9,002 nucleotides of DNA from Betaproteobacteria bacterium (GTDB lineage Bacteria; Pseudomonadota; Gammaproteobacteria; Burkholderiales; SG8-41): contig JAKFUJ010000282.1 of the NCBI GenBank assembly GCA_021732805.1, forward strand, positions 1 through 9,002, in the 5' to 3' direction. A program made the position numbers and the translations under genes. The notes below the pieces were generated by a model. That model was given only the letters and a program-made list of their open reading frames with translations. It was not told the origin of the DNA and ran no database searches. Positions 1 through 5,849 of the stretch are shown one piece after another; within the stretch, counting starts at the first letter, position 1; every line of letters starts with the position of its first letter.

Positions 1-1
1 G

Positions 2-472
2 GTCTACAGCCATCAGAAAAATCCGGTGTTCGACCGCGTGCTGCTGCACGGGCGCACGCGTTTCGTCAAACCGGTGTTGTTCTCGCGTCAGGACGGCATC
101 CGCGCCGTGGTGAAGGCGATGCGCAGCGGACTGCCGTTTTATTATCTGCCGGACATGGATTTCGGCGAACGCGATTCGATTTTTGTGTCGTTTTTCGGCG
201 TGCAGGCGGCGACTATTACCGGGCTCTCGCGCATGGCGCAACTGGCGCGGGCCGTGGTGCAGCCTGCCGTGACCACCCAGTTGCCGGGTGGAGAGGGGTA
301 TGTGCTGCGCTTTTATCCGGCGTGGGAAAATTTTCCGACTGGCGACCTCGTTGCCGATACCCGGCGCATGAATGCTTTTATTGAGGAACGTGTGCGCGAG
401 AATCCGGAGCAGTATTACTGGCTGCACAAGCGCTTCAAGACAAGGCCGCCGGGGGAGGACAGGATTTATTAA
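2..472 (+). CDS. Lipid A biosynthesis acyltransferase (LpxL/HtrB family), 3' part only
   Basis: The reading frame is open from base 2, so the gene starts upstream of the window; the 156 codons here are roughly the C-terminal half of a protein that is usually about 290-300 residues. Seen: an opening YSHQKNPVFDRV segment, YLPDMDFG, and the ending ENPEQYYWLHKRFKTRPPGE, all typical of the inner-membrane acyltransferases that add a secondary acyl chain to Kdo-lipid A during outer-membrane lipopolysaccharide synthesis. The catalytic HX4D/E motif of the family lies in the missing N-terminal part, so activity cannot be judged. The GTG at 26 is an internal valine codon, not a start. Lipid A acyltransferase genes upstream of dapF are a usual arrangement in betaproteobacteria. 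Lauroyl versus other chain specificity cannot be read from this half. Confidence 0.9.
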   Translation, partial: VYSHQKNPVFDRVLLHGRTRFVKPVLFSRQDGIRAVVKAMRSGLPFYYLPDMDFGERDSIFVSFFGVQAATITGLSRMAQLARAVVQPAVTTQLPGGEGYVLRFYPAWENFPTGDLVADTRRMNAFIEERVRENPEQYYWLHKRFKTRPPGEDRIY

Positions 473-681
473 TTTACAGGATGGACAGGATAAGCAGGAT
501 AAACAAAGCACTCACGAAACGTATGCAACAGGCCTTTATCCTGTAAATCCTGTACATCCCTGTTAATACGATTTTAATTTAACAGGATGGACAGGATCAG
601 CAGGATGAACCAAGCATTCACGAAAGACATGCAACAGGCCGTTATCCTGTAAATCCTGTACATCAATGTTAATGAGATTTT
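473..681. repeat. Two tandem copies of a 106-base-period palindromic intergenic repeat
   Basis: Copy 1 spans about 476-575 and copy 2 about 582-681; they align without gaps at an exact 106-base offset and differ at about 12 of 100 positions (counted by eye). Each copy is an imperfect inverted repeat: the left arm is built from ACAGGAT, GACAGGAT and GCAGGAT units and the right arm carries their complement, ATCCTGTAAATCCTGTACAT, around a centre of about 35 bases. Each unit can therefore fold as a long hairpin in RNA. The repeat begins right after the acyltransferase stop codon and ends 24 bases before the next gene, so it could work as a transcription terminator or mRNA stabiliser. ACAGGATTTACAGGAT-type repeats recur in proteobacterial intergenic regions (from memory). 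No protein-coding sense was seen. Confidence 0.85.
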
Positions 682-691
682 AAGCAATCGA

Positions 692-697
692 TATAAT
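692..697 (+). promoter_or_regulatory. Perfect TATAAT -10 candidate just before the CoA-binding protein gene
   Basis: TATAAT at 692-697 ends only 8 bases before the ATG at 706. A -35 box at normal spacing is weak (TTAATG at 669-674, inside the tail of the repeat). If used, transcription would begin at or within a base or two of the start codon, giving an almost leaderless mRNA. This fits the lack of any Shine-Dalgarno sequence there. It is a candidate from sequence only. Confidence 0.4.
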
Positions 698-705
698 CAC
701 CGTAC

Positions 706-1131
706 ATGTTCAAGAATCCCGACGCAGAAGCGCGCTGCGCGCTGCTCAAAAAAACAAAAACCATCGCCGTGGTCGGCCTGTCGCCCAACGCAGCACGGCC
801 GAGTTACGGCGTATCGCAGGCGATGCAGGGTTTCGGCTTCCGCGTGATTCCGGTGCATCCGGCGGCAAAAGAAATTCTCGGTGAAAAAGTCTACCCGGCG
901 CTTGCCGACATTCCGGAACCTATCGATCTTGTCGACGTGTTCCGCAGCGCCGAATTCATCGATGGTGTTGTCGATGAATGTCTGGCGCTGGGACTGAAGG
1001 CGATCTGGATACAGGAAGGCATTGTCAACGAACCGGCTGCCGCGCGCGCACTGGCCGGCGGCATGACGGTGATCATGGATCGCTGCATTTATCGCGATTA
1101 CCGCGATCAATGCAGTAAAGCGAAGGATTAA
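706..1131 (+). CDS. CoA-binding domain protein (YccU-like, CoA_binding_2 family)
   Basis: A 141-residue single-domain Rossmann-fold protein. Seen: the glycine-rich nucleotide-binding segment VGLSPNAARPSYGV (residues 23-36), VIPVHP (47-52), VDVFR (76-80), IWIQEGIVNE (100-109) and VIMDRCIYRDY (122-132). These are the conserved blocks of the small YccU-type proteins related to the CoA-binding domain of succinyl-CoA synthetase. The family is thought to bind coenzyme A; no reaction is established and none is claimed here. The ATG at 706 is chosen because MFKNPD starts the family's usual N-terminus and no other start precedes the Rossmann motif. No ribosome binding site is visible. It lies 10 bases upstream of dapF and is probably cotranscribed with it. 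Confidence 0.85.
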   Translation: MFKNPDAEARCALLKKTKTIAVVGLSPNAARPSYGVSQAMQGFGFRVIPVHPAAKEILGEKVYPALADIPEPIDLVDVFRSAEFIDGVVDECLALGLKAIWIQEGIVNEPAAARALAGGMTVIMDRCIYRDYRDQCSKAKD

Positions 1132-1141
1132 GGCGGCGGGT

Positions 1142-1978
1142 ATGTTGCTGAAATTCACCAAGATGCACGGACTCGGCAACGACTTCGTGGTAATCGACGC
1201 GACAGCCGCGCCGGTGACATTGACGCCTGCGCAGTTGCGTTTCATTGCCGACCGCCATTTTGGTATCGGTTGCGACCAGATACTGATGGTGGAACCGGCG
1301 CGCAGCAAAGACACCGATTTTTATTACCGCATTTTTAATGCCGACGGCGGCGAAGTCGAACAATGCGGCAATGGCGCGCGTTGTTTTGTGCGTTATGTGC
1401 ATGAACGCGGACTGACGAATAAGACGGTGATTCGTGTCGGCACGCTGGGCGGCGTTATCGAACCGCGCCTGGAAGCAGACGGCCAAGTCACCGTGGATAT
1501 GGGCGTGCCCGAATTCGAACCTTCACGCATCCCTTTCAAGTCTCCGGTGCGGGCGCCGCTCTACGATTTACCTGTAGATAAAAAAATCATTATAATCAAT
1601 AGCTTATCTATGGGTAACCCGCATGCGGTGCAGTTGGTGCCGGATGTTGATACGGCGCCGGTCGCTACTGATGGACCGCTGATTGAAGCCCATGCGGATT
1701 TTCCGCAGCGCGCGAATGCCGGCTACATGCAGGTGCTGGATCGTACGCATATCCGCCTGCGGGTCTATGAACGCGGCGCCGGTGAAACGCTGGCCTGCGG
1801 CACAGGGGCCTGTGCGGCGGTAGTGTCCGGCATCCAGCGCGGATTGCTCGATGCACGGGTCACGGTTTCGACGCGCGGCGGCGACCTCGTTATAGTATGG
1901 GCAGGCGCCGGGCAGCCGGTGCTGATGACGGGGCCGGCAGTGACCGTGTTTGATGGCGAAATCGAGTTGCCCAAATAA
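1142..1978 (+). CDS. dapF: Diaminopimelate epimerase
   Basis: A 278-residue, full-length DapF. It interconverts LL- and meso-2,6-diaminopimelate in the cytoplasm without a cofactor, supplying meso-DAP for peptidoglycan and for lysine. The two active-site cysteines are visible: Cys75 in QCGNGARC (74-81) and Cys219 in the ETLACGTGAC block (215-224). MHGLGNDFVVID (8-19), MGNPHAV (157-163) and the ERGAG loop (210-214) are also canonical. The start is the only ATG before the conserved N-terminus, with AAGG at 1130-1133 as a likely ribosome binding site overlapping the previous stop. One oddity is an AT-rich patch at about 1567-1610 encoding DKKIIIINSLS, unlike the GC-rich surroundings. The enzyme itself looks intact. 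Confidence 0.97.
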   Translation: MLLKFTKMHGLGNDFVVIDATAAPVTLTPAQLRFIADRHFGIGCDQILMVEPARSKDTDFYYRIFNADGGEVEQCGNGARCFVRYVHERGLTNKTVIRVGTLGGVIEPRLEADGQVTVDMGVPEFEPSRIPFKSPVRAPLYDLPVDKKIIIINSLSMGNPHAVQLVPDVDTAPVATDGPLIEAHADFPQRANAGYMQVLDRTHIRLRVYERGAGETLACGTGACAAVVSGIQRGLLDARVTVSTRGGDLVIVWAGAGQPVLMTGPAVTVFDGEIELPK

Positions 1979-2050
1979 GTACCCGAACAAGTTGCCGCAA
2001 CAGTGATCGCAACGAAGTGTAGCCAATCAATAAAGCAAGGAACAGCATTG

Positions 2051-2692
2051 ATGAATCCTGATGATGTCGCGGCGTACCTGAAGCAACACCCGGAATTTTT
2101 CGAGAATTACGCCGAAGTCGTTGCCGACGTGATGATTCCGCACCCGCACGGCGGGCGCGCAATTTCGATCAGCGAGCGGCAGATCCTGACCTTGCGCGAG
2201 CGCGGCAAGCAACTCGAAGTGAAACTCGGCGAACTGATCCAGTTCGGCGAGGAAAACGACGTCATCAGCGAAAAAGTGCATCGGCTGGGTTTGGCGCTGA
2301 TTGTCGCGCACGATGTCGCGGCGCTGTCGCATGTGGTGGATTTCAACTTGCGTGAGGATTTCTCGGTACCGCATGTCACGTTGCGCCTGTGGCATGCCGG
2401 CGCGTCTGCAGACAGCACTGTGACCACGGCGACCCGTGAATTTGCCTCCGGCCTGCTGCATCCGCACTGCGGCCCGCTGGCAATGGCTGATACCGCGGCA
2501 TTTTTCGGCGAGGCCGCGCCGTTGCTGAAGTCGTACGCCTATATTCCCCTGCGCGGCAAGGACACCTTCGGCCTGCTCGCGCTGGCGAGTGAAGACGCGC
2601 AGCGCTTTTATCCGGAAATGGGCACGCTGTATCTGACACGCATCGGCGAAATCATCGCCGCCTGTTTGCAGCGCCACCTGGAACCGGTGTGA
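2051..2692 (+). CDS. DUF484 family protein
   Basis: A 213-residue cytoplasmic protein of the DUF484 family, usually found between dapF and xerC in proteobacteria. Seen: an N-terminal LKQHPEFFENY (10-20), the conserved PHPHGGRAISISERQ stretch (30-44), a charged helical region likely to form a coiled coil (about 42-75), and a C-terminal GAF-like domain (about 80-213). The function of the family is not established. I chose the ATG at 2051, not the in-frame ATG at 2003: AAGGA at 2037-2041 is well placed for it, and the family begins MNPDDVAAYL. The last codons overlap the xerC start by 4 bases (GTGA at 2689-2692), which implies translational coupling with the recombinase gene. Confidence 0.88.
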   Translation: MNPDDVAAYLKQHPEFFENYAEVVADVMIPHPHGGRAISISERQILTLRERGKQLEVKLGELIQFGEENDVISEKVHRLGLALIVAHDVAALSHVVDFNLREDFSVPHVTLRLWHAGASADSTVTTATREFASGLLHPHCGPLAMADTAAFFGEAAPLLKSYAYIPLRGKDTFGLLALASEDAQRFYPEMGTLYLTRIGEIIAACLQRHLEPV

Positions 2693-3633
2693 CCGCGCGC
2701 GGGCGCAAACCGGCTTCCGCAAAACCACCGGCCCCCGCAGCCGGCCCCGCGCAAACTCTGCTCCAGGGTTATATCGATCATCTGGCGCATGAGCGCCGCC
2801 TTGCCGCGCATACCACCAAAAATTACCGGCGCGATATCGACGCGCTGCTCGAATTCGCCGCAGACAAGCCGCCGACCGCGTTGACAGTACACGACATCCG
2901 GCGCTGCATCGCGCAACTGCACGGCAAAGGCCTCGACGGGCGCAGCCTCGCGCGCATGCTGTCGGCGTGGCGCGGCTTTTATCACTATCTCGCCCGCGAC
3001 CACGGTTGCAAACAGAATCCCTGTCTCGGCATCCGTGCGCCGAAAAGCGCCAAACGCCTGCCGCATGCACTGTCGCCGGATGAAGCGCGGCAACTGGTGG
3101 AAATCAATGCCGACGATGCGCTGGCGCTGCGCGACAAGGCGATGCTCGAACTGTTTTATTCGTCCGGATTACGTCTGTCGGAACTGACTGGTCTGGCGCC
3201 TGCTGACGTCAATTTTTCCGATGCCACCGTGCGCGTCACCGGCAAGGGCAGCAAGACACGCATCGTGCCGGTGGGCAGCCACGCCGCCACAGCGCTGAAG
3301 GCGTGGCTGTTGCAACGTGCGGCGATTGCGGGCATCGACGAGCAGGCCCTGTTCGTCAACCAGCAGGGCCGGCGGCTGGGCCCGCGCGCGATTCAGGATC
3401 GGGTGAAGCGCCGTGCGCAGCAGCAGGGCATCGCCTCGCGCGTACATCCGCACATGCTGCGTCACTCGTTTGCATCGCACGTGCTGCAGTCAAGCAGCGA
3501 TTTGCGCGCGGTGCAGGAAATGCTCGGCCATGCCAGCATTTCAACGACGCAGGTGTATACGCAGCTCGACTTTCAGCATCTCGCCAAGATTTATGATTCC
3601 GCGCATCCGCGCGCGCGGCGCAAAAATAAATAA
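2689..3633 (+). CDS. xerC: Tyrosine recombinase XerC (chromosome dimer resolution)
   Basis: A 314-residue tyrosine site-specific recombinase. With XerD it acts at dif sites near the terminus to resolve chromosome dimers before cell division. The N-terminal SAM-like DNA-binding domain runs from about 23 to 112 and the catalytic domain from about 125 to 305. The full catalytic set is visible: Arg162 (SGLRLSEL), Lys186 (TGKGSKTR), His255 and Arg258 (HPHMLRHSF), His281 (LGHASI) and the nucleophile Tyr290 (TTQVYTQLD). The GTG at 2689 overlaps the stop of the DUF484 gene. A proline/alanine-rich lead of about 20 residues precedes the core, so a slightly later start cannot be fully excluded. XerC rather than XerD or a phage integrase is inferred from the dapF-DUF484-xerC context. 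Confidence 0.93.
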   Translation: MTARGRKPASAKPPAPAAGPAQTLLQGYIDHLAHERRLAAHTTKNYRRDIDALLEFAADKPPTALTVHDIRRCIAQLHGKGLDGRSLARMLSAWRGFYHYLARDHGCKQNPCLGIRAPKSAKRLPHALSPDEARQLVEINADDALALRDKAMLELFYSSGLRLSELTGLAPADVNFSDATVRVTGKGSKTRIVPVGSHAATALKAWLLQRAAIAGIDEQALFVNQQGRRLGPRAIQDRVKRRAQQQGIASRVHPHMLRHSFASHVLQSSSDLRAVQEMLGHASISTTQVYTQLDFQHLAKIYDSAHPRARRKNK

Positions 3634-3662
3634 CTCGTATCTGCATCACGAATCACCGGAAC

Positions 3663-3743
3663 GTAGGGTGGGCAAAGCGCAGCGTGCCCACGCGGACACG
3701 CCAAACGTTGCATGGTGGGCACGCTGCGCTTTGCCCACCCTAC
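3663..3743. repeat. Perfect 29-bp inverted repeat with 23-base loop
   Basis: The left arm at 3663-3691 (starting GTAGGGTGGGCAAAGCGCAG) and the right arm at 3715-3743 (ending TTTGCCCACCCTAC) are perfectly complementary over 29 bases, enclosing a 23-base loop at 3692-3714. The arms stop abruptly: neither the flanking nor the loop-side bases continue the pairing. GTAGGGTGGGCAAAGCGCAGCGTGCCCAC-type palindromes are dispersed in many proteobacterial genomes (from memory), and translations of them appear as spurious peptides such as VGKAQRAH. In RNA it would form a very stable stem between xerC and rlmI and could act as a terminator or stability element; no clear T-run follows on either strand. Confidence 0.9.
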
Positions 3744-3802
3744 AAAGGCTAAAAATTTCGAAATGGCTGTTCTGTTGATCAATCGCCGAGTGAATTTCCT
3801 TC

Positions 3803-4981
3803 ATGCATAAACTGATACTCAAGCCCGGCCGCGACAAATCGCTGAAGCGCCGCCATCCGTGGATATTTTCCGGTGGCATCGCCCGTGTTGAAGGTGACCC
3901 GCAGGCGGGTGATGCCGTGGTTGTGTGTGGTGCTGACGGCGCGGCACTGGCAGTGGCGGCGTACAGCCCGCAATCGCAGATCCGTGCGCGGGTCTGGGAC
4001 TGGGCCGTGCAAAACATCGACGCTGCGTTCGTTGCGCAGCGCATTATTCGCGCGTTGGCGAGCAGGGATGCGCTGCAGTTGGCAGGTGTAACTGATGGCG
4101 TGCGTTTGGTACACGGTGAATCCGACGGACTGCCGGGCATCGTCGCCGACCGTTATGGCGACACGGTGGTGGTGCAGTTGCTGAGCACCGGTGCAGAGCG
4201 CTGGCGTGATGCGATTGCCGATGCGCTGGCCGGGCTGTCCGGTGTTGCGCGCGTCATCGAACGGTCGGACGCCGATGTGCGCGCGCTGGAAGGGCTGGAG
4301 CCGCGCAGCGGTTTGTTGCGCGGTGGGGCGGCGGGCGAGCCATTGATCGTCAGCGAGCACGGTTTGAAATTCAGCGTCGATGCCGAGCACGGCCACAAGA
4401 CCGGGTTTTACCTCGACCAGCGCGACAACCGCCTGGCGCTGCGCAAACTGGCGCGTGGAAAATCCGTGCTCGACTGTTTTTGTTACAGCGGCGGTTTTGC
4501 GCTGAATGCGCTGGCCGGCGGTGCGACCGCAGTGATGGCCATCGACAGCTCAGGCCCTGCACTGCAGGCGGCGCGCATCAATGCTGATCTTAATCAATCG
4601 AACAGTGTGGAATGGCTGGAAGCCGATGTGTTCAAGACGCTGCGTGCGTTTCGTGATGCAGGGCGTTGTTTTGATGTGATCGTGCTCGACCCGCCGAAAC
4701 TCGCACCCACAGCGGCGCACGCCGAAAAAGCCGCGCGTGCCTACAAGGACATCAACCTGCTCGCCTTCAAACTGCTCAATCCCGGCGGCATGCTGATGAC
4801 CTACTCCTGTTCCGGCGGCATCAGCCCCGACCTGTTCCAGAAAATCGTTGCCGGTGCGGCGTTGGATGCGGGTGTTGATGCGCGCATCGAAGGCTGGCTG
4901 CATGGTGCGGCGGACCATCCGGTGGCGCTGAATTTTCCGGAAGGGGAATATCTGAAGGGCTTGCTGTGCAGAAAACAGTGA
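3803..4981 (+). CDS. rlmI: 23S rRNA m5C1962 methyltransferase (RlmI-type, SAM-dependent)
   Basis: A 392-residue protein, nearly the length of E. coli RlmI. RlmI methylates cytosine 1962 of 23S rRNA. An N-terminal PUA-like domain (about 1-75) starts with KPGRDKSLKRRHPWIFSGG. A linking domain follows, and then a class I Rossmann methyltransferase core from about residue 190. Seen in the core: the RlmI-type GFYLDQRDNR (201-210), SAM-binding VLDCFCYSGGF (222-232), the acidic AIDSS end of the next strand (246-250), catalytic-region VLDPPKLAPT (294-303), and YSCSGGI with Cys336 (334-340). The ATG at 3803 matches the family N-terminus although no strong ribosome binding site precedes it. Substrate position is assigned by family resemblance; a paralogous Cys-type rRNA methyltransferase is the main alternative. 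Confidence 0.88.
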   Translation: MHKLILKPGRDKSLKRRHPWIFSGGIARVEGDPQAGDAVVVCGADGAALAVAAYSPQSQIRARVWDWAVQNIDAAFVAQRIIRALASRDALQLAGVTDGVRLVHGESDGLPGIVADRYGDTVVVQLLSTGAERWRDAIADALAGLSGVARVIERSDADVRALEGLEPRSGLLRGGAAGEPLIVSEHGLKFSVDAEHGHKTGFYLDQRDNRLALRKLARGKSVLDCFCYSGGFALNALAGGATAVMAIDSSGPALQAARINADLNQSNSVEWLEADVFKTLRAFRDAGRCFDVIVLDPPKLAPTAAHAEKAARAYKDINLLAFKLLNPGGMLMTYSCSGGISPDLFQKIVAGAALDAGVDARIEGWLHGAADHPVALNFPEGEYLKGLLCRKQ

Positions 4982-4982
4982 T

Positions 4983-5060
4983 GAGCGATGAGTGCGGAAT
5001 GCCGAGCTGCCCTCCGGTGGCCGTCGTTCAGTTCATCACTCATTATTCATCGCTCCGCAT
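4983..5060. repeat. Compound imperfect dyads in the rlmI/yidD convergent gap
   Basis: GAGCGATGA at 4983-4991 pairs with TCATCGCTC at 5047-5055, and the overlapping ATGAGTG at 4988-4994 pairs with CACTCAT at 5037-5043; TGCGGA at 4993-4998 can pair with TCCGCA at 5054-5059. These pairings are alternatives and cannot all form at once. The region separates two convergent genes, so it may serve as a two-way terminator, though no classical GC stem plus T-run is present. The yidD stop codon (5043-5045) lies inside it, so the last residues of YidD (SDE) are encoded by repeat sequence. Confidence 0.5.
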
Positions 5061-5276
5061 TGGTTTTCCTGGCACGTTATCCACGCCACCCTCATGCCAG
5101 GGATGGCATTTGCCAATCCGCTTGATCGTCAGCCACGTGCCCTTCAGCGCCCCATGTATTTCCATCGCTTCGCGCGCATAGGCCGAGCAGGTCGGATAGA
5201 ACCGGCACTGCGTGCCGAAGAAGGGTGACAGCAGGTAGCGGTAAGCGTCGATCAGCGCGATCAGCAGGGTTTTCAT
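5043..5276 (-). CDS. yidD: Membrane protein insertion efficiency factor YidD
   Basis: A 77-residue small protein on the minus strand. YidD is a peripheral inner-membrane protein that assists YidC/Sec-dependent insertion. Seen: hydrophobic, amphipathic N-terminus KTLLIALIDAYRYLLSPFFG (2-21), the hallmark CRFYPTCSAYAREA (24-37) with Cys24 and Cys30, and the GTWLTIKRIGKCHPWHEGG block (46-64) with Cys57. The usual GxDPVP ending reads GVDNVP here (64-69). I start at the ATG at 5276 because MKTLLIALI is the family N-terminus; a longer frame open to 5339 adds 21 residues with no similarity. No strong ribosome binding site is visible. The gene is detached from its usual rpmH-rnpA-yidD-yidC setting and instead faces rlmI and diverges from a metal regulator. 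Confidence 0.9.
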   Translation of the reverse strand: MKTLLIALIDAYRYLLSPFFGTQCRFYPTCSAYAREAMEIHGALKGTWLTIKRIGKCHPWHEGGVDNVPGKPMRSDE

Positions 5277-5287
5277 CAGCGGACTGC

Positions 5288-5318
5288 AGTATATAACGCA
5301 ATACCAATTGCAACTGAA
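5288..5318 (-). promoter_or_regulatory. Candidate minus-strand promoter for yidD
   Basis: Read on the minus strand, a TTCAGT -35 candidate (5318-5313) is followed after 17 bases by TATATA (5295-5290), or after 19 by TATACT (5293-5288). The -10 lies 11-12 bases upstream of the yidD ATG. The dyads at 5298-5323 sit across the spacer and -35 box, so a bound regulator would be expected to affect this promoter. The call rests on pattern only. Confidence 0.3.
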
Positions 5319-5324
5319 TTGCAT
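5298..5324. promoter_or_regulatory. Candidate Fur-family operator between yidD and the metal regulator
   Basis: TTGCAA at 5308-5313 and TTGCAT at 5319-5324 are separated by 5 bases. The same bases form a 15-bp 7-1-7 dyad, TGCAACT-G-AATTGCA (5309-5323), the arrangement usual for Fur-family sites. A second dyad, GCAAT-N4-ATTGC (5298-5311), overlaps its left side. AATTGCA recurs at 5306 and 5317, one helical turn apart. The TTGCAA-N5-TTGCAA pattern resembles what I recall for the operator of the actinobacterial Fur-family nickel regulator Nur. Autoregulation by the adjacent regulator is inferred. No protein-binding data are implied. Confidence 0.45.
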
Positions 5325-5353
5325 TAATGGCACATCCATGATTCAATCCGCGG

Positions 5354-5836
5354 ATGACCACCAAACGCCACCAGCATCAGGCTAAGGCGCTGATCCGCGG
5401 CACCGGTGCCCGAGTCACGCAGCCGCGCATCGAAGTGCTGGCCGCGCTTCTGGCGGCGGAGCATGCGCTGACTCACCAGGAACTCGAGCAACGGGTGGAT
5501 GGCAGCCGGGATATAGATCGCGTGACCATCTACCGCGTGCTGGAATGGCTGACGGCGCAGGCGCTGGCGCACCGCATCTCAGGGGATGACCGCATCTGGC
5601 GTTTTAATGCGGCGGGTCATGTCCACGGCGGTGACCATGCCCATTTCAAATGCAATCGCTGCAGCACCGTGCTCTGCCTCGAGGAATTTTCCGCGAGTCC
5701 GGCGGTCCGATTGCCCAAGGGTTTCCGTTCGCAGCAGGTGGAGCTTACCGTCAAAGGCCTGTGCCCCAGCTGTATTGCGACCGGTGCCCGCAAAAACAAT
5801 GCCGCGATCTCCCGGCATCGGCATAGAGGTGTGTGA
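5354..5836 (+). CDS. Fur-family metal-responsive transcriptional regulator (Zur/Fur-like)
   Basis: A 160-residue Fur-superfamily repressor: N-terminal winged helix (about 1-85) and C-terminal metal-binding dimerisation domain (about 86-140). Seen: VTQPRIEVLAALL (21-33), the DNA-recognition helix region DRVTIYRVLEWL (55-66), a metal-binding HVHGGDHAHFKCNRC block (89-103), and the two structural zinc Cys pairs Cys100/Cys103 and Cys137/Cys140. An extra Cys108 is present. The last 20 residues form a basic tail rich in Arg and His (RHRHRG). The ATG at 5354 gives the expected family length; no ribosome binding site is obvious. The stop lies 13 bases before the ABC ATPase start, so the regulator is probably the first gene of that operon. 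Zinc is my best guess for the metal from the neighbours; iron or nickel cannot be excluded. Confidence 0.88.
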   Translation: MTTKRHQHQAKALIRGTGARVTQPRIEVLAALLAAEHALTHQELEQRVDGSRDIDRVTIYRVLEWLTAQALAHRISGDDRIWRFNAAGHVHGGDHAHFKCNRCSTVLCLEEFSASPAVRLPKGFRSQQVELTVKGLCPSCIATGARKNNAAISRHRHRGV

Positions 5837-5849
5837 TGCAAGGACTGCC

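Noticed and set aside
473..681. CRISPR array
   Set aside because: There are only two copies of a roughly 100-base unit, without short repeats and unique spacers or any cas gene nearby.
697..1486. Long minus-strand open frames opposite the CoA-binding gene and dapF
   Set aside because: They lie antisense to two well-supported genes and show no recognisable motif; GC-rich codon bias on the + strand explains their openness.
2027..3093. A 347-codon minus-strand open frame and a shorter neighbour opposite DUF484/xerC
   Set aside because: Both are antisense to DUF484 and xerC, whose motifs are complete, and their Arg/Cys-rich composition is that of a shadow frame.
3413..3778. Plus-strand open frame running from xerC into the inverted repeat
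   Set aside because: It is out of frame with xerC and its tail is just a translation of the 29-bp palindrome (VGKAQRAH-like), a known type of spurious peptide.
3646..4396. Minus-strand open frames opposite rlmI and the repeat
   Set aside because: No motif, antisense to rlmI, and partly translated repeat.
4966..5228. Short plus-strand open frames across the rlmI/yidD gap
   Set aside because: They run antisense to yidD, carry no recognisable ribosome binding site or motif, and are partly translated repeat.
5277..5339. Longer yidD start at 5339
   Set aside because: The additional 21 residues show no family similarity and would cover the divergent promoter/operator region; the ATG at 5276 matches the family N-terminus.
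5586..5849. N-terminal extension of the ABC ATPase overlapping the regulator gene
   Set aside because: This part is the regulator gene read in another frame; the GTG at 5850 has a good ribosome binding site and gives normal ATPase length.
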